The notes beneath the pieces are model-generated. The model searched no databases and had not been told where the DNA came from. It saw only the letters and a program-made list of their open reading frames with translations. Positions 42,764-50,985 of a stretch of DNA of 64,000 nucleotides are shown here, one piece after another. Within the stretch, counting starts at the first letter, position 1, and each line of letters starts with the position of its first letter. This DNA is from Arthrobacter sp. Leaf137. Its GTDB lineage: Bacteria; Actinomycetota; Actinomycetes; Actinomycetales; Micrococcaceae. The position numbers and the translations under genes are program-made. The DNA lies in assembly GCF_001423525.1 (NCBI RefSeq), contig NZ_LMOI01000018.1, forward strand, positions 445,435 to 509,434. The letters are read 5' to 3'.

Positions 42764-45489
42764 TGCTGGTTCCCCTCAGCGAGGCCCAGGGCAAACGGCA
42801 GCTCCGAGCGTTCCACGATTTTCAATTTTCCGTAGATCTGGTAGAGGTGCCCCTCCACCGTCCGTACCGACAGGTGCAGCCTGGCGGCTATGGCCTTGTT
42901 GCTCTGGCCCCTGGCCGCGAGGGTGGCGATCTCCAACTCCCGCGCGGTGATGCGGTCCTCCTGCTGGGCGGTGTCCTCCGGGGCGCGCATCCGGTGCCGG
43001 CAGGTTTCCGCGATGCGCCGGGCCTGCAGGAGCAGGGCGCGGTCCTCCAAAGCATGTGCACGGCGGATTACCGCCTCCGCAACGTCGAAGGCGAACCGGT
43101 CGTGCTGCAGGTCCTGGGCGAGCTGGGCCACGGCCACCTGCTGGGCCACGTCATGGGCGAGCACTGCATTCGCGTAGGCTGCGCACAATCCGGCGAAGTC
43201 GCCGTCGCACCTCAACGCTGTCTCAAGCAGCCGGGGAGCCGCGGCCGTCCGTCCCAGCCGGACGGCCGTACTCAGGGCGATCACCTCAAGGCCGTAATTA
43301 CCGGCGGCATGCTCGTCATCTGCCAGCCGCATCAGTGCGTCGATGGCAGCTTGGGGCCTGTCGGGGCTGTCCGCGGCGAGGATGGTGAAAAACGCCGTGA
43401 TGAACTCCAACGGCCGTCCGGGCCGCGCAGGCCCGGGCCGTTTGCCGGCAGGGCACTTCCCGGCTTGCTCCGGCTCGCCCTGCAGGGCTGAGGCGTAAGC
43501 CGCCGCCCTGGTGGCAGCGCCGAGGAGGCCCTCGTCGTCCCGCACGCGCAGCTGCCCGATCAGCGGAACCAGGGCTTCCAGGCCCTCGTGTGCCCTGCCC
43601 TGAAAACACCGCAAGACAGCCAGGGCCAAGTCGAAGCACGCAGGGAGCGGCTGGCCTGCGGGCAGCGGCGAGTCCCAGTGCGGCTGCTGCATGGAGGCCG
43701 CGTCTTCCCAGCAGCCCGCCAGCAGGAGCGCGAAACGCAACCGGCCCGCGGCCGCCCATGCCGCTGCAGCGGACACCATGGGGTTCCGGCTGTCGGCGAG
43801 CAGCTGGCCGGCAAGATCAGCTGCTTCAGATTGGCGCCCGGTCAGCGCCCAGGCCTCGCACAGCAAGCTCCCGGCCGTAAAGCGGAAGTCCGGTCCGTGG
43901 GTTTCGAAGTCCTGAAGGGCACCTTCCAGCTGGGCGGCGGCCTCGCCATAGCGGCCCAGGAGCCCCGCACTCCGGGCTTCGGCGAGCACCAGGTCTTCGT
44001 GGAGGAACCGCACGGTTTCACCGCCCGAACCGTCACCGCTCCCCCGGGGCGTGCGTCCGGCCAGGTCTGCCTTCAGCAGTTCCCGGTCCAATGCCTTCCG
44101 GGCATGCCGGAGATGTTCCACTGCCTGGTCCATGGTCTCCGGATCGGACTGCAGCACCGCGGCCTCCGCCAGCTGGAACCGCACGTTTTCTTCAGGGGGC
44201 AGCGGACCCGGACCATCGCCGTCCGCACTTTCCCCGATTTTGTCGCGATATTGCCGGAGGACGTTTCGCGCTTCGCTGACAGCCCCGAGCGCCGCCAGTG
44301 CGGACGACTCCTCAGCGACCGCCGTTGCACTGAGGGAATGACCCGGAATGGAACGGACCAGACGAAGCGCCAGCGGATGGTCAGCCCGCTTATTGGCGAT
44401 TCGGGCCGCCTGGAGGGCATCTCTTTCGGAGAGCGGAACACCACATTCCAGGGCCCACCCGGCGAGGGCCGCGGTGAGGGCAGGATGCATCAGCGCAGGG
44501 TCCACTGCTTCGCAGAACCGCCGCCGGAGATCGCTGCTGCGGCCGGTGGGGATGTTGGCGCGGATGACATCACGCAGCAGCTGGTTCTGCACGCCGACCA
44601 TCCTCGGCAGCGAATGGTCCACCACCAGGATTCCGCGCCTCTCAAGCGAGTCGACGTCGTCAGGCAGCGCGATGGCCAGCAGCGCCTCCAGCGGCACGGT
44701 CCCGGCCAGGGACACGATCTCCACGGCCATGCGTTCTCCAGGCCCCAGCTTGCCCAGCCGGGTTACCACCAGGTCGGTAATGGCGGGCCCATGGGGCCTG
44801 TCCGTGGCAGTCAGGACCCACACTCCGTCGCGCACCGCGAGGGAGCCCGACTCAACCAACTCCCCGGCAAGCATTTTCAGGTAGTGCGGGTTCCCGCCGC
44901 TCGCGGTCCAGAATTCGTGGGCTGCGGATGCTGAAATCCGGCCGCCGAGGCTTGCTTCAAGCCAGGTGACGGCCTCGGGCAGGGGCAGCGGCCCGAGCTC
45001 GATCCGTGCCAGATATCCGTCCGTGCAGAGCCGGGAGAGTTCGCTGCCCAGCCGCTGCGGATCGGAGCAGGTCAGGATCAGGCCGGCCGTTCCGTTGCGG
45101 GCAAGTTGGGAAATGACCACCCCGGCGAGCTCGTCCACGTCCGCCGCGTTCTCAATCACCAGGTACACCGGTTTGCCCTCGGCCCGTTCGGCAAGCAGGG
45201 TGGTTAAGGCAGACAACACGAGCGCCGGGTGGGACAGGAATTGGGAATCCAGGTCCCGCAGCAATACGTTCAGCGCGCCGTACGGGCTTGCGGTGAGGCC
45301 GGCACTGGCACGGAGCACCACAATGTAGGCGTCATCACGGATTTCCTTGGTCAGGAGGCTGGTGAGGTAGCTTTTGCCGCTCCCTGAGGCTCCTGTGATG
45401 AGTACCCCGGCGCGGGCATCGTCCAGGGCGCGGACGAGGTCCTCTCCGGTGGTCCTGCCGCCAATCTGCGGCCAGGTCCTTGAGCTCAC
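42760..45489 (-). CDS. Large LuxR-family regulator with AAA/STAND ATPase domain (LAL type), no. 3
   Basis: 909 aa from the GTG at 45489, which has a G-rich AGAGGGGG upstream and begins VSSRTWPQIGGR; an ATG at 45621 would add a Pro/Gly/Thr-rich, unstructured 44 residues. Walker A is GASGSGKSY, a Walker B-like VYLVIENAADVDEL follows, and the C-terminal helix-turn-helix is ITARELEIATLAARGQSNKAIAARLHLSVRTVEGHLYQIYGKLKI. It is first of the tandem regulator pair. The shared 23-bp element lies 175 bp before the GTG, suggesting auto- or cross-regulation. Confidence 0.94.
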   Translation of the reverse strand: MSSRTWPQIGGRTTGEDLVRALDDARAGVLITGASGSGKSYLTSLLTKEIRDDAYIVVLRASAGLTASPYGALNVLLRDLDSQFLSHPALVLSALTTLLAERAEGKPVYLVIENAADVDELAGVVISQLARNGTAGLILTCSDPQRLGSELSRLCTDGYLARIELGPLPLPEAVTWLEASLGGRISASAAHEFWTASGGNPHYLKMLAGELVESGSLAVRDGVWVLTATDRPHGPAITDLVVTRLGKLGPGERMAVEIVSLAGTVPLEALLAIALPDDVDSLERRGILVVDHSLPRMVGVQNQLLRDVIRANIPTGRSSDLRRRFCEAVDPALMHPALTAALAGWALECGVPLSERDALQAARIANKRADHPLALRLVRSIPGHSLSATAVAEESSALAALGAVSEARNVLRQYRDKIGESADGDGPGPLPPEENVRFQLAEAAVLQSDPETMDQAVEHLRHARKALDRELLKADLAGRTPRGSGDGSGGETVRFLHEDLVLAEARSAGLLGRYGEAAAQLEGALQDFETHGPDFRFTAGSLLCEAWALTGRQSEAADLAGQLLADSRNPMVSAAAAWAAAGRLRFALLLAGCWEDAASMQQPHWDSPLPAGQPLPACFDLALAVLRCFQGRAHEGLEALVPLIGQLRVRDDEGLLGAATRAAAYASALQGEPEQAGKCPAGKRPGPARPGRPLEFITAFFTILAADSPDRPQAAIDALMRLADDEHAAGNYGLEVIALSTAVRLGRTAAAPRLLETALRCDGDFAGLCAAYANAVLAHDVAQQVAVAQLAQDLQHDRFAFDVAEAVIRRAHALEDRALLLQARRIAETCRHRMRAPEDTAQQEDRITARELEIATLAARGQSNKAIAARLHLSVRTVEGHLYQIYGKLKIVERSELPFALGLAEGNQQ

Positions 45490-45663
45490 CCCGCGGCCCC
45501 CTCTGCTGGTAGACGTCGTGATGCCCGGCCGTCCGGCACCCCAGTGAGGCGGGCATCGGTGAACGGACTTCGGGGGCCCTGACGCACCAACTGCCACCGT
45601 GACCGGGTCCCCGCCAGTCAAGTAGTGACAGCCCCAATTAATCAGTTGGACACCTGGCAGGCA

Positions 45664-45686
45664 CCAGTAGCGGGTACTCGTCTTAA
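45664..45686 (-). promoter_or_regulatory. Shared 23-bp element, copy 4
   Basis: Minus strand TTAAGACGA-GTA-N6-ACTGG. It lies upstream of the tandem LuxR-type regulators (175 bp from the GTG start, 43 bp from the alternative ATG). Nearby, 45705-45725 is rich in ACTACT/GAGTACTC pieces that may be degenerate extra half-sites. Confidence 0.55.
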
Positions 45687-45762
45687 CTACCTAACGGACT
45701 ACTGTGCTACTCGTGAGTACTCGACAACGCGGAGAGGTTGTTGAAGGGGGTACCAGTGGTTC

Positions 45763-47667
45763 CTACGCGGGATTGAGCTGCGCGAACACCGAATCAACGT
45801 CGATCGTGGCACCGTCCGCGAAGGCGAACCGGCCGTTGGCTACGAAGCGCGCCCCGCACGCTTCGGCGAAGGGGCCTGATCCTGAGAGCACGACGACGGC
45901 GGCATAGTCCCCGTCGGCCACCGCACCGGTGGTGCCAATCCAGGGGACGGCCAGGTGCTCCCCCACCGGGTGCGGCGCCTCGCGGTGCCAGGTGCCGGCG
46001 TCGTCAAGGACCCCGCCCCACTTAACGGGCACGACCTCGCTGGCCAGGCCGGCCGCGGTATCAGCCGGCCAGCCGCCAATCCGCAACCGGGCGCGGCTGC
46101 CAGCCGCGTTGCGGACACGCACCAGCCGCAGTTCCACGGCGCCGCGTGTCACAGATGCCACCATCACCTCCGGCCCCGGAGTGGCAGTTCCCGCAGCGCC
46201 GCTGCCGTGGTCCGGGCCGCCGTCGGGATCAACATCGATCCAGTGCGCGGTGAAGCGCGAGGCCCCCACCTGCACCCCGTCCTGCCTGAAATGGCCAAGG
46301 AACTCGAATCCGGTCCGGTGCGTCAGCCGGCCGTCCGGATCGGCAAAGGCGACGGCGTTGTCCACTGATTCCGCGGCAAGGTCCGGGAAGGTGGCGGTGG
46401 AGTAGCCCAGCCGTGCGTAGAGCGGGGAATCGGCTACCCGGACGCCGGCGTTGGCATGGTCGGTGCCGTGGTTGCGGATCCGCACCACCCCGTCCGAGAC
46501 GGTTCCGTCCACCTGCCAGCCCGGAGCCGCGATGAACCGCTGGGTGTCGCCGGATTCCACCGGCAGCGGCTCCTCGACGGCCGTCCACACCGGATGGTCG
46601 GCGGGCAGGGCGAGGCCCATCATTCCCTTGGCGGCCCAGTAGGGGGACCCCGCGCCGGAATAGGACTGTTTCATGCCCGGGAACTCGGAGTGGAAGCCGA
46701 TGGTCAGCAGCCCGTCGGCGTTATGGGCGCCGCGGTCCAGGAAGTACTTCAGGATGCCGGAGGCCGCCCGCCGGGTCACACCGGGCGTCAGCCGGGTGTG
46801 CCCCGCGAACTGTCCCGCCCAAAACGGCGCCGCCGCCGCGAAACGGTAAATCAGGCTGCGGCCCTGGACCAGCGGGGCGCCGTCAGCCCCCACCAGGTGG
46901 ACGGCGTCGTCCAGGAAATCGGCCAGCCGTTCGCCGTCGAGTGCAGCACGGGCCTTCACCCGGGGGTCCTCCGGCGCCATCAGCTGCAGCAGTTGGGGAT
47001 AGACCTGGAAGGCCCAGCCCACGTAGTGGTCGTAGGCGCGCTCCTGGCCGTCCGCAAACCAGCCGTGGCCGCGGTACAGGGAATCGTGGATGGCCAGTCC
47101 GGCGTCGATGTCCGCATCGGAGTATCGTCCGCCCACGCCCGCAAGAAACTTTTCGACGACGATCTGGAACCACACCCAGTTGATGGGCGGGTACGCCTGG
47201 CCGATCACGGTCTCAAACCAGGCCACCAGCTGTTCCTTGACGCGCTGCGGCAGCCGGTCCCACAGGACGCCCCGGGTCAGTGCCAGACCCACGGCCAGCG
47301 ATGCCGCCTCCACCTTGGCCTGGTCCAGTTCGCCCGGGGTGGGCCAGCGGTCAGGGTTTGCGGGGTTGGTTCCGGCGTCGAGGCCCTTTGCGTACCAGTC
47401 GGCCAGCCACGCGGTGCCCTCCGGATCACCTGCGATCCGGAACGAGGCCAGCAGGAAGGTCCGGGCAAAGGCCTCCAGCGAATCGCTTTTCCGGCCGTAG
47501 GCGCTGGTTGCTCCCGGCAGGTACAGGTTGGCGTGATCTTCCGTGGCATGGCGGTGCGCGGACCGCAGCAGGTAGTCGGCGTACGCGCACCAGTGGCCCC
47601 GGGTGAGGCCGGTATACGGCGAGATACGGAAGTCCAGCGGCGGCATGGCCAGGGGCGCGGCGCTCAC
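45763..47667 (-). CDS. DUF2264 family protein (putative uronic-acid glycoside hydrolase)
   Basis: 634 aa, no signal peptide. The N-terminal ~370 residues form an all-helical barrel typical of DUF2264: SPYTGLTRGHWCAYADYLL, NLYLPGATSAYGRKSDSLEAFARTFLLA, PPINWVWFQIVVEKFLAGVGG, DGQERAYDHYVGWAFQVYP and SYSGAGSPYWAAKGMMGLALP. A beta-rich C-terminal part follows. Members sit in polysaccharide loci beside lyases; some have been placed among uronidase-type hydrolases, as I recall. Its ATG overlaps the regulator stop (ATGA). With the heparinase-like lyase it probably breaks down acidic oligosaccharides inside the cell. Confidence 0.88.
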   Translation of the reverse strand: MSAAPLAMPPLDFRISPYTGLTRGHWCAYADYLLRSAHRHATEDHANLYLPGATSAYGRKSDSLEAFARTFLLASFRIAGDPEGTAWLADWYAKGLDAGTNPANPDRWPTPGELDQAKVEAASLAVGLALTRGVLWDRLPQRVKEQLVAWFETVIGQAYPPINWVWFQIVVEKFLAGVGGRYSDADIDAGLAIHDSLYRGHGWFADGQERAYDHYVGWAFQVYPQLLQLMAPEDPRVKARAALDGERLADFLDDAVHLVGADGAPLVQGRSLIYRFAAAAPFWAGQFAGHTRLTPGVTRRAASGILKYFLDRGAHNADGLLTIGFHSEFPGMKQSYSGAGSPYWAAKGMMGLALPADHPVWTAVEEPLPVESGDTQRFIAAPGWQVDGTVSDGVVRIRNHGTDHANAGVRVADSPLYARLGYSTATFPDLAAESVDNAVAFADPDGRLTHRTGFEFLGHFRQDGVQVGASRFTAHWIDVDPDGGPDHGSGAAGTATPGPEVMVASVTRGAVELRLVRVRNAAGSRARLRIGGWPADTAAGLASEVVPVKWGGVLDDAGTWHREAPHPVGEHLAVPWIGTTGAVADGDYAAVVVLSGSGPFAEACGARFVANGRFAFADGATIDVDSVFAQLNPA

Positions 47668-48827
47668 AGGGAGTCCTGCAGTACGCCGGCAGCCGGAATC
47701 CGTGGAGCCCCGATGGAGGATTCACGCAGGATCAGGTCCGGGTTCAGCTCGATCCGGTGCACTGGACGCATCCTGCCTTCGGCCAGTCGGGCGGCCATAA
47801 GCTGCACCGCCACCTTGCCCACGTACTGTTTGGGCGGCCGCACGGCGGAGATGGCGGGCTCGGCCAGGTAGGCCACCTCGTCGTCGTATCCCACGATCGC
47901 GATGTCCCCCGGAACGGTGAGCCCGCGGTCCACGCAGTGCTGCACGAATGCCACCGCCTGGGTGTCCGAATGCACCAGCATTGCCGTGGTGCCGGTCTTG
48001 GTGCACAGTTCCAGCACTTGGTCGAAGTGGCTGGCCCGGCCACCGTTGCCCTGCTTGGCGGGGTCCTGCCTGGCGGAGTCCTCGTGGACAGAGTCCTCCA
48101 GCGGAATCTTCAGTGCGGCCAGGGCCTGCTGCCAGCCCCGGACCACGTGCGGGCTGGTGGGGCTGGACGAATCGGTCAGGCAGCCGATCCGCCGGTGGCC
48201 TTCCTGCCACAGGTGCCGCACGGCCATGCCGGCACCAAACGCGTGGTCCGTGGCCACCCATTCGAGGCGGTGCGCGGGAATCTCTGCCGGCGCACGCCGT
48301 TCGGCGAGCACCACCGGGATGGGCAGGGCGTTCAGCCAGCGGAGCAGTTCATGCCCGTGGTGGCCGCTCATGTCCGGCGCCACGATCAGGCCGTCGATGT
48401 TCTGGGTGTCCAGCAGGGCCTGCACCTGCCTGCGGTTGTCCGCGGCGTCGTACGCGGACCCGCGCACCATGATCCGCAGGTTCTGCTCTTCCGCCTCGGC
48501 CCGCGCCCCGCTGATGACCTGCGGCCAGTAGTAGTCCAGCGACGGCACCACCATGCCGATGGAGTAGCTGTGCTGGGCGGCCCGGCCCGCTGCCGAGCGG
48601 TCCAGCGGGCTGGGCAGCGTGGCGCCGCCATGCACGCGGGACACCAGGCCCTCATCCGCGAGGATGTTCACGTCGCGGCGGATGGTCAGTTCGCTGACGC
48701 CAAGCTTCGCCGCGATATCGCGGACGGTGATGGCACCGTGCGCCCGCAGGTCCTCCATGAGCCGTTCCCGTCGCTGCAGCGAAAACAACGACTTCCCGGT
48801 GGGTTCGGTCGGTTGCTCAGGGCTCAT
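47664..48827 (-). CDS. Regulator with DeoR-type helix-turn-helix and LacI/periplasmic-binding sensor domain
   Basis: 387 aa from the ATG at 48827 (GGAGG, 7-nt spacing), which also overlaps the lyase stop. Residues ~15-70 are a DeoR wing-helix (RRERLMEDLRAHGAITVRDIAAKLGVSELTIRRDVNILADEGLVSRVHGGA). Residues ~85-387 are the LacI/RbsB-like sugar sensor (IGMVVPSLDYYWPQVISGA, GLIVAPDMSG, VATDHAFGAGMAVRHL, HRRIGCLTDSS, AIVGYDDEVAYLAEPAISAVRPPKQYVG). A usual DeoR protein has an isomerase-like sensor and a usual LacI has a different DNA-binding head. It likely represses this locus and is released by a sugar; TTGTTC repeats at 50842-50921 are a candidate site. Confidence 0.93.
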   Translation of the reverse strand: MSPEQPTEPTGKSLFSLQRRERLMEDLRAHGAITVRDIAAKLGVSELTIRRDVNILADEGLVSRVHGGATLPSPLDRSAAGRAAQHSYSIGMVVPSLDYYWPQVISGARAEAEEQNLRIMVRGSAYDAADNRRQVQALLDTQNIDGLIVAPDMSGHHGHELLRWLNALPIPVVLAERRAPAEIPAHRLEWVATDHAFGAGMAVRHLWQEGHRRIGCLTDSSSPTSPHVVRGWQQALAALKIPLEDSVHEDSARQDPAKQGNGGRASHFDQVLELCTKTGTTAMLVHSDTQAVAFVQHCVDRGLTVPGDIAIVGYDDEVAYLAEPAISAVRPPKQYVGKVAVQLMAARLAEGRMRPVHRIELNPDLILRESSIGAPRIPAAGVLQDSL

Positions 48828-50833
48828 GGTGTTGCCTCCACAGTGAGGGTGAATGCGCCGGCGGCGCGGAAAACAGGGCATGGTGCAGTAGCGGCCGGCG
48901 TGCGGAAACGCAGCCTGGTCAGCCGTGGTCCCCACACGTCGACGAGGAGCGGATCGTCCAGCAGCCATTCGTCCACAAGGACGACGACGGCTGCCGGGTC
49001 CCAGCGCAAGGCAGCTCCCCGAGGGGTCCGGGCTGCCGCGCCAACCGCCGGGATGCCGTCCGGGCGGACGGTCGCCGTCCCTTCCGGTCCGAGGCTCAGG
49101 GTTCCCGCCGTAAGGAAGGTGATGTCGACGTCGGCCGTTCCGCCGGTGGCCGGCGCGGGAAGGTCCCAGCGGTCGGCGATGGTGATGCGGCCGGGGGCCC
49201 GGTGCAGTTCCGCCGTCCGGATCCAGGCCCGGGGTTCGAAACCGTACGCCGCTCCCAGGGCCAGCTCCAGCTGCGGCCGCTCCTGGGTAGGGGCGCTGAG
49301 GACGCCGGCCGCGAACTCCCTGCCGGTCCCCTGTTCAAGGCCAAACGGGGACGGGACGCTGTGCCAGTTGCTCTGCATCGCGCGGATGCCGTAGCGGTCC
49401 GGGCCGAACGTCTGGGCGGTGTAGGTGGGCTGCCCGGCGTCAACCAGCAGGGGAACCCCATCCACGGCAACCACTGCCGAGCCGACATCGCGGTGGTTGT
49501 GGTGCTCGCCGTTGTGGCCACCCTTCGCGGCCAGGAGCAGTCCATCCGCCGTTCCCCCGGTTTCCCGGGCCACCATGATCTGGACCGATGGCAGGTACGT
49601 GGCGGCCACGAGCGGAGGAAGGGCCGGATTGGCGGTGGAAGCCGGTTCCGGGAGTTCGAGCAGCGCGTGCAGGACACGGCCGAGCCCCGCGGCGGGATCC
49701 GGCGCCCCGGTGGCCATGGCGGCGGCGTGGGCGGCCGCCTCCGGATCGCCCAGCCGAACTGCCCAGCGGTGCAGCATGTCCCACGGGAGGGCAGCCGCAG
49801 CGCGCGCCGGACCGTCTGCCACATTGAGGAACCATGCGCCGCCGATGTGCATGCGGTGCGGGAAGGCGACCAGTTCGCGGACCACCGGAAGGCCGCCGTC
49901 GAGCACGCCGCCCGTGGCCTGTTCCAGCAGGGCCAGCCCCTCCAGCGCCCGCCCTGCGCCGTTCCACCAGTAGGCAAAGCCCTCGTCAATGGCACCGTCG
50001 GCCGGGATGGATGCGAGGAAACGGTCCAGCCCCTCGATGCAGCGGGCCACCGCCTGCGCCTGGGTGGCGGGGTCATCCACCAGGAACAGCGCCGCCGCAA
50101 TCAGGTTGGAATGGATCCAGGGATTCCAGTTGTGGACGTCCCCGTCCAGGCCAAGCCAGTGCCAGTCCAGCCGGTCGAGGAAAGGCCGGATGACGCGTTG
50201 GGTGACCTCCCCGCGGATGCGCCGCCGCAGCCCCGGCGCCCGGTCATCGAGCTGCCTGCCCAGGACATGGTCCAGCCATGCCAGCTGCGCGGCCACCTCC
50301 CCGGCGCCGAGGTCCAGGTACGGTGTAGCCAGGTCCGGAACAACGCAGCCCGTGCGGCGGAAGACGTCGTCGTGCGCTGCCCAGCTCCACGAGCTCTGTT
50401 CGCAGAGCAGGAACGCGCCGTCGATGACCTCGTCGAGCCACGCTTCCGCATCGCTTCCGTACGCGCCCTGGCGGCCGGGATCACTGGCCAGGGCCATGAC
50501 GACGGCGCGGGTCAGCCGCTGCTGGCGGGCGGCCACCAGTCCCTCGTAGGCAGTCCGGTTTCCGTCCCGGAAGTACCGGGCGTAGCGGGACACCAGGGGC
50601 TGGGGCCACGGCGTTCCCCGTTCCTCCAGTGCCTGCCCGAGCGCAGGCCCGGGCAAATTCAACCCCGCGGCAGGCCAGGCTTTACTGCCCGCTGCGGGGA
50701 TACTGATGCGCTCAGCCGCGCCGGCCAACAGGCGGAGGAGCGACGGCTGGGAGGCGTGGGGTCCCCAGGCTGCGGCCAGTGGCGCTGCGGATGCCGGCAG
50801 CGTGGTGTGGGGACCGGAAGGGGACGTCATCAT
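48824..50833 (-). CDS. Heparinase II/III-like polysaccharide lyase
   Basis: 669 aa. The N-terminal (alpha/alpha) toroid runs to about residue 380 (LDWHWLGLDGDVHNWNPWIHSNLIAAALF is the conserved substrate-binding helix pair). The C-terminal beta-sandwich carries the heparinase II/III signature GGHNGEHHNHRDVGSAVVAVDGVPLLVDAG. No signal peptide is seen, so it would act in the cytoplasm on imported oligosaccharides. Such lyases cut beside a uronic acid by beta-elimination. It heads the lyase-regulator-DUF2264 operon, divergent from the ABC importer operon. The precise polymer (alginate-, heparin- or plant-type uronan) is not readable. Confidence 0.92.
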   Translation of the reverse strand: MMTSPSGPHTTLPASAAPLAAAWGPHASQPSLLRLLAGAAERISIPAAGSKAWPAAGLNLPGPALGQALEERGTPWPQPLVSRYARYFRDGNRTAYEGLVAARQQRLTRAVVMALASDPGRQGAYGSDAEAWLDEVIDGAFLLCEQSSWSWAAHDDVFRRTGCVVPDLATPYLDLGAGEVAAQLAWLDHVLGRQLDDRAPGLRRRIRGEVTQRVIRPFLDRLDWHWLGLDGDVHNWNPWIHSNLIAAALFLVDDPATQAQAVARCIEGLDRFLASIPADGAIDEGFAYWWNGAGRALEGLALLEQATGGVLDGGLPVVRELVAFPHRMHIGGAWFLNVADGPARAAAALPWDMLHRWAVRLGDPEAAAHAAAMATGAPDPAAGLGRVLHALLELPEPASTANPALPPLVAATYLPSVQIMVARETGGTADGLLLAAKGGHNGEHHNHRDVGSAVVAVDGVPLLVDAGQPTYTAQTFGPDRYGIRAMQSNWHSVPSPFGLEQGTGREFAAGVLSAPTQERPQLELALGAAYGFEPRAWIRTAELHRAPGRITIADRWDLPAPATGGTADVDITFLTAGTLSLGPEGTATVRPDGIPAVGAAARTPRGAALRWDPAAVVVLVDEWLLDDPLLVDVWGPRLTRLRFRTPAATAPCPVFRAAGAFTLTVEATP

Positions 50834-50841
50834 CAGCTCAC

Positions 50842-50921
50842 TTGTTCGAATACGATCGTTTTAGATCGATGTTGAATAACTTGGTTGTTCTGTCTTGTTC
50901 ATGAGTATTTACTGATTGTTA
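50842..50921. promoter_or_regulatory. TTGTTC repeat array in the divergent promoter of the uronide locus
   Basis: TTGTTC occurs at 50842-50847, 50885-50890 and 50895-50900, with TTGTTA at 50916-50921. The second and third copies are exactly 10 bp apart (one helical turn), the form of DeoR-family direct-repeat operators. GATCG is also repeated at 50853-50857 and 50863-50867 area. The region lies between the lyase gene (minus) and the dehydrogenase gene (plus), whose regulator is encoded two genes away. Confidence 0.5.
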
Positions 50922-50985
50922 GATGTGATGCAAGACATGAATTGCGGTTGTGAACGCAAACGAACATGAGAGAAGGGAGGCCCGG

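Noticed and set aside
45700..45730. ACTACT/GAGTACTC-rich stretch near the fourth shared element
   Set aside because: It resembles half-sites of the 23-bp element but never shows GTA-N6-ACT with the right spacing, so it was not counted as a fifth copy.
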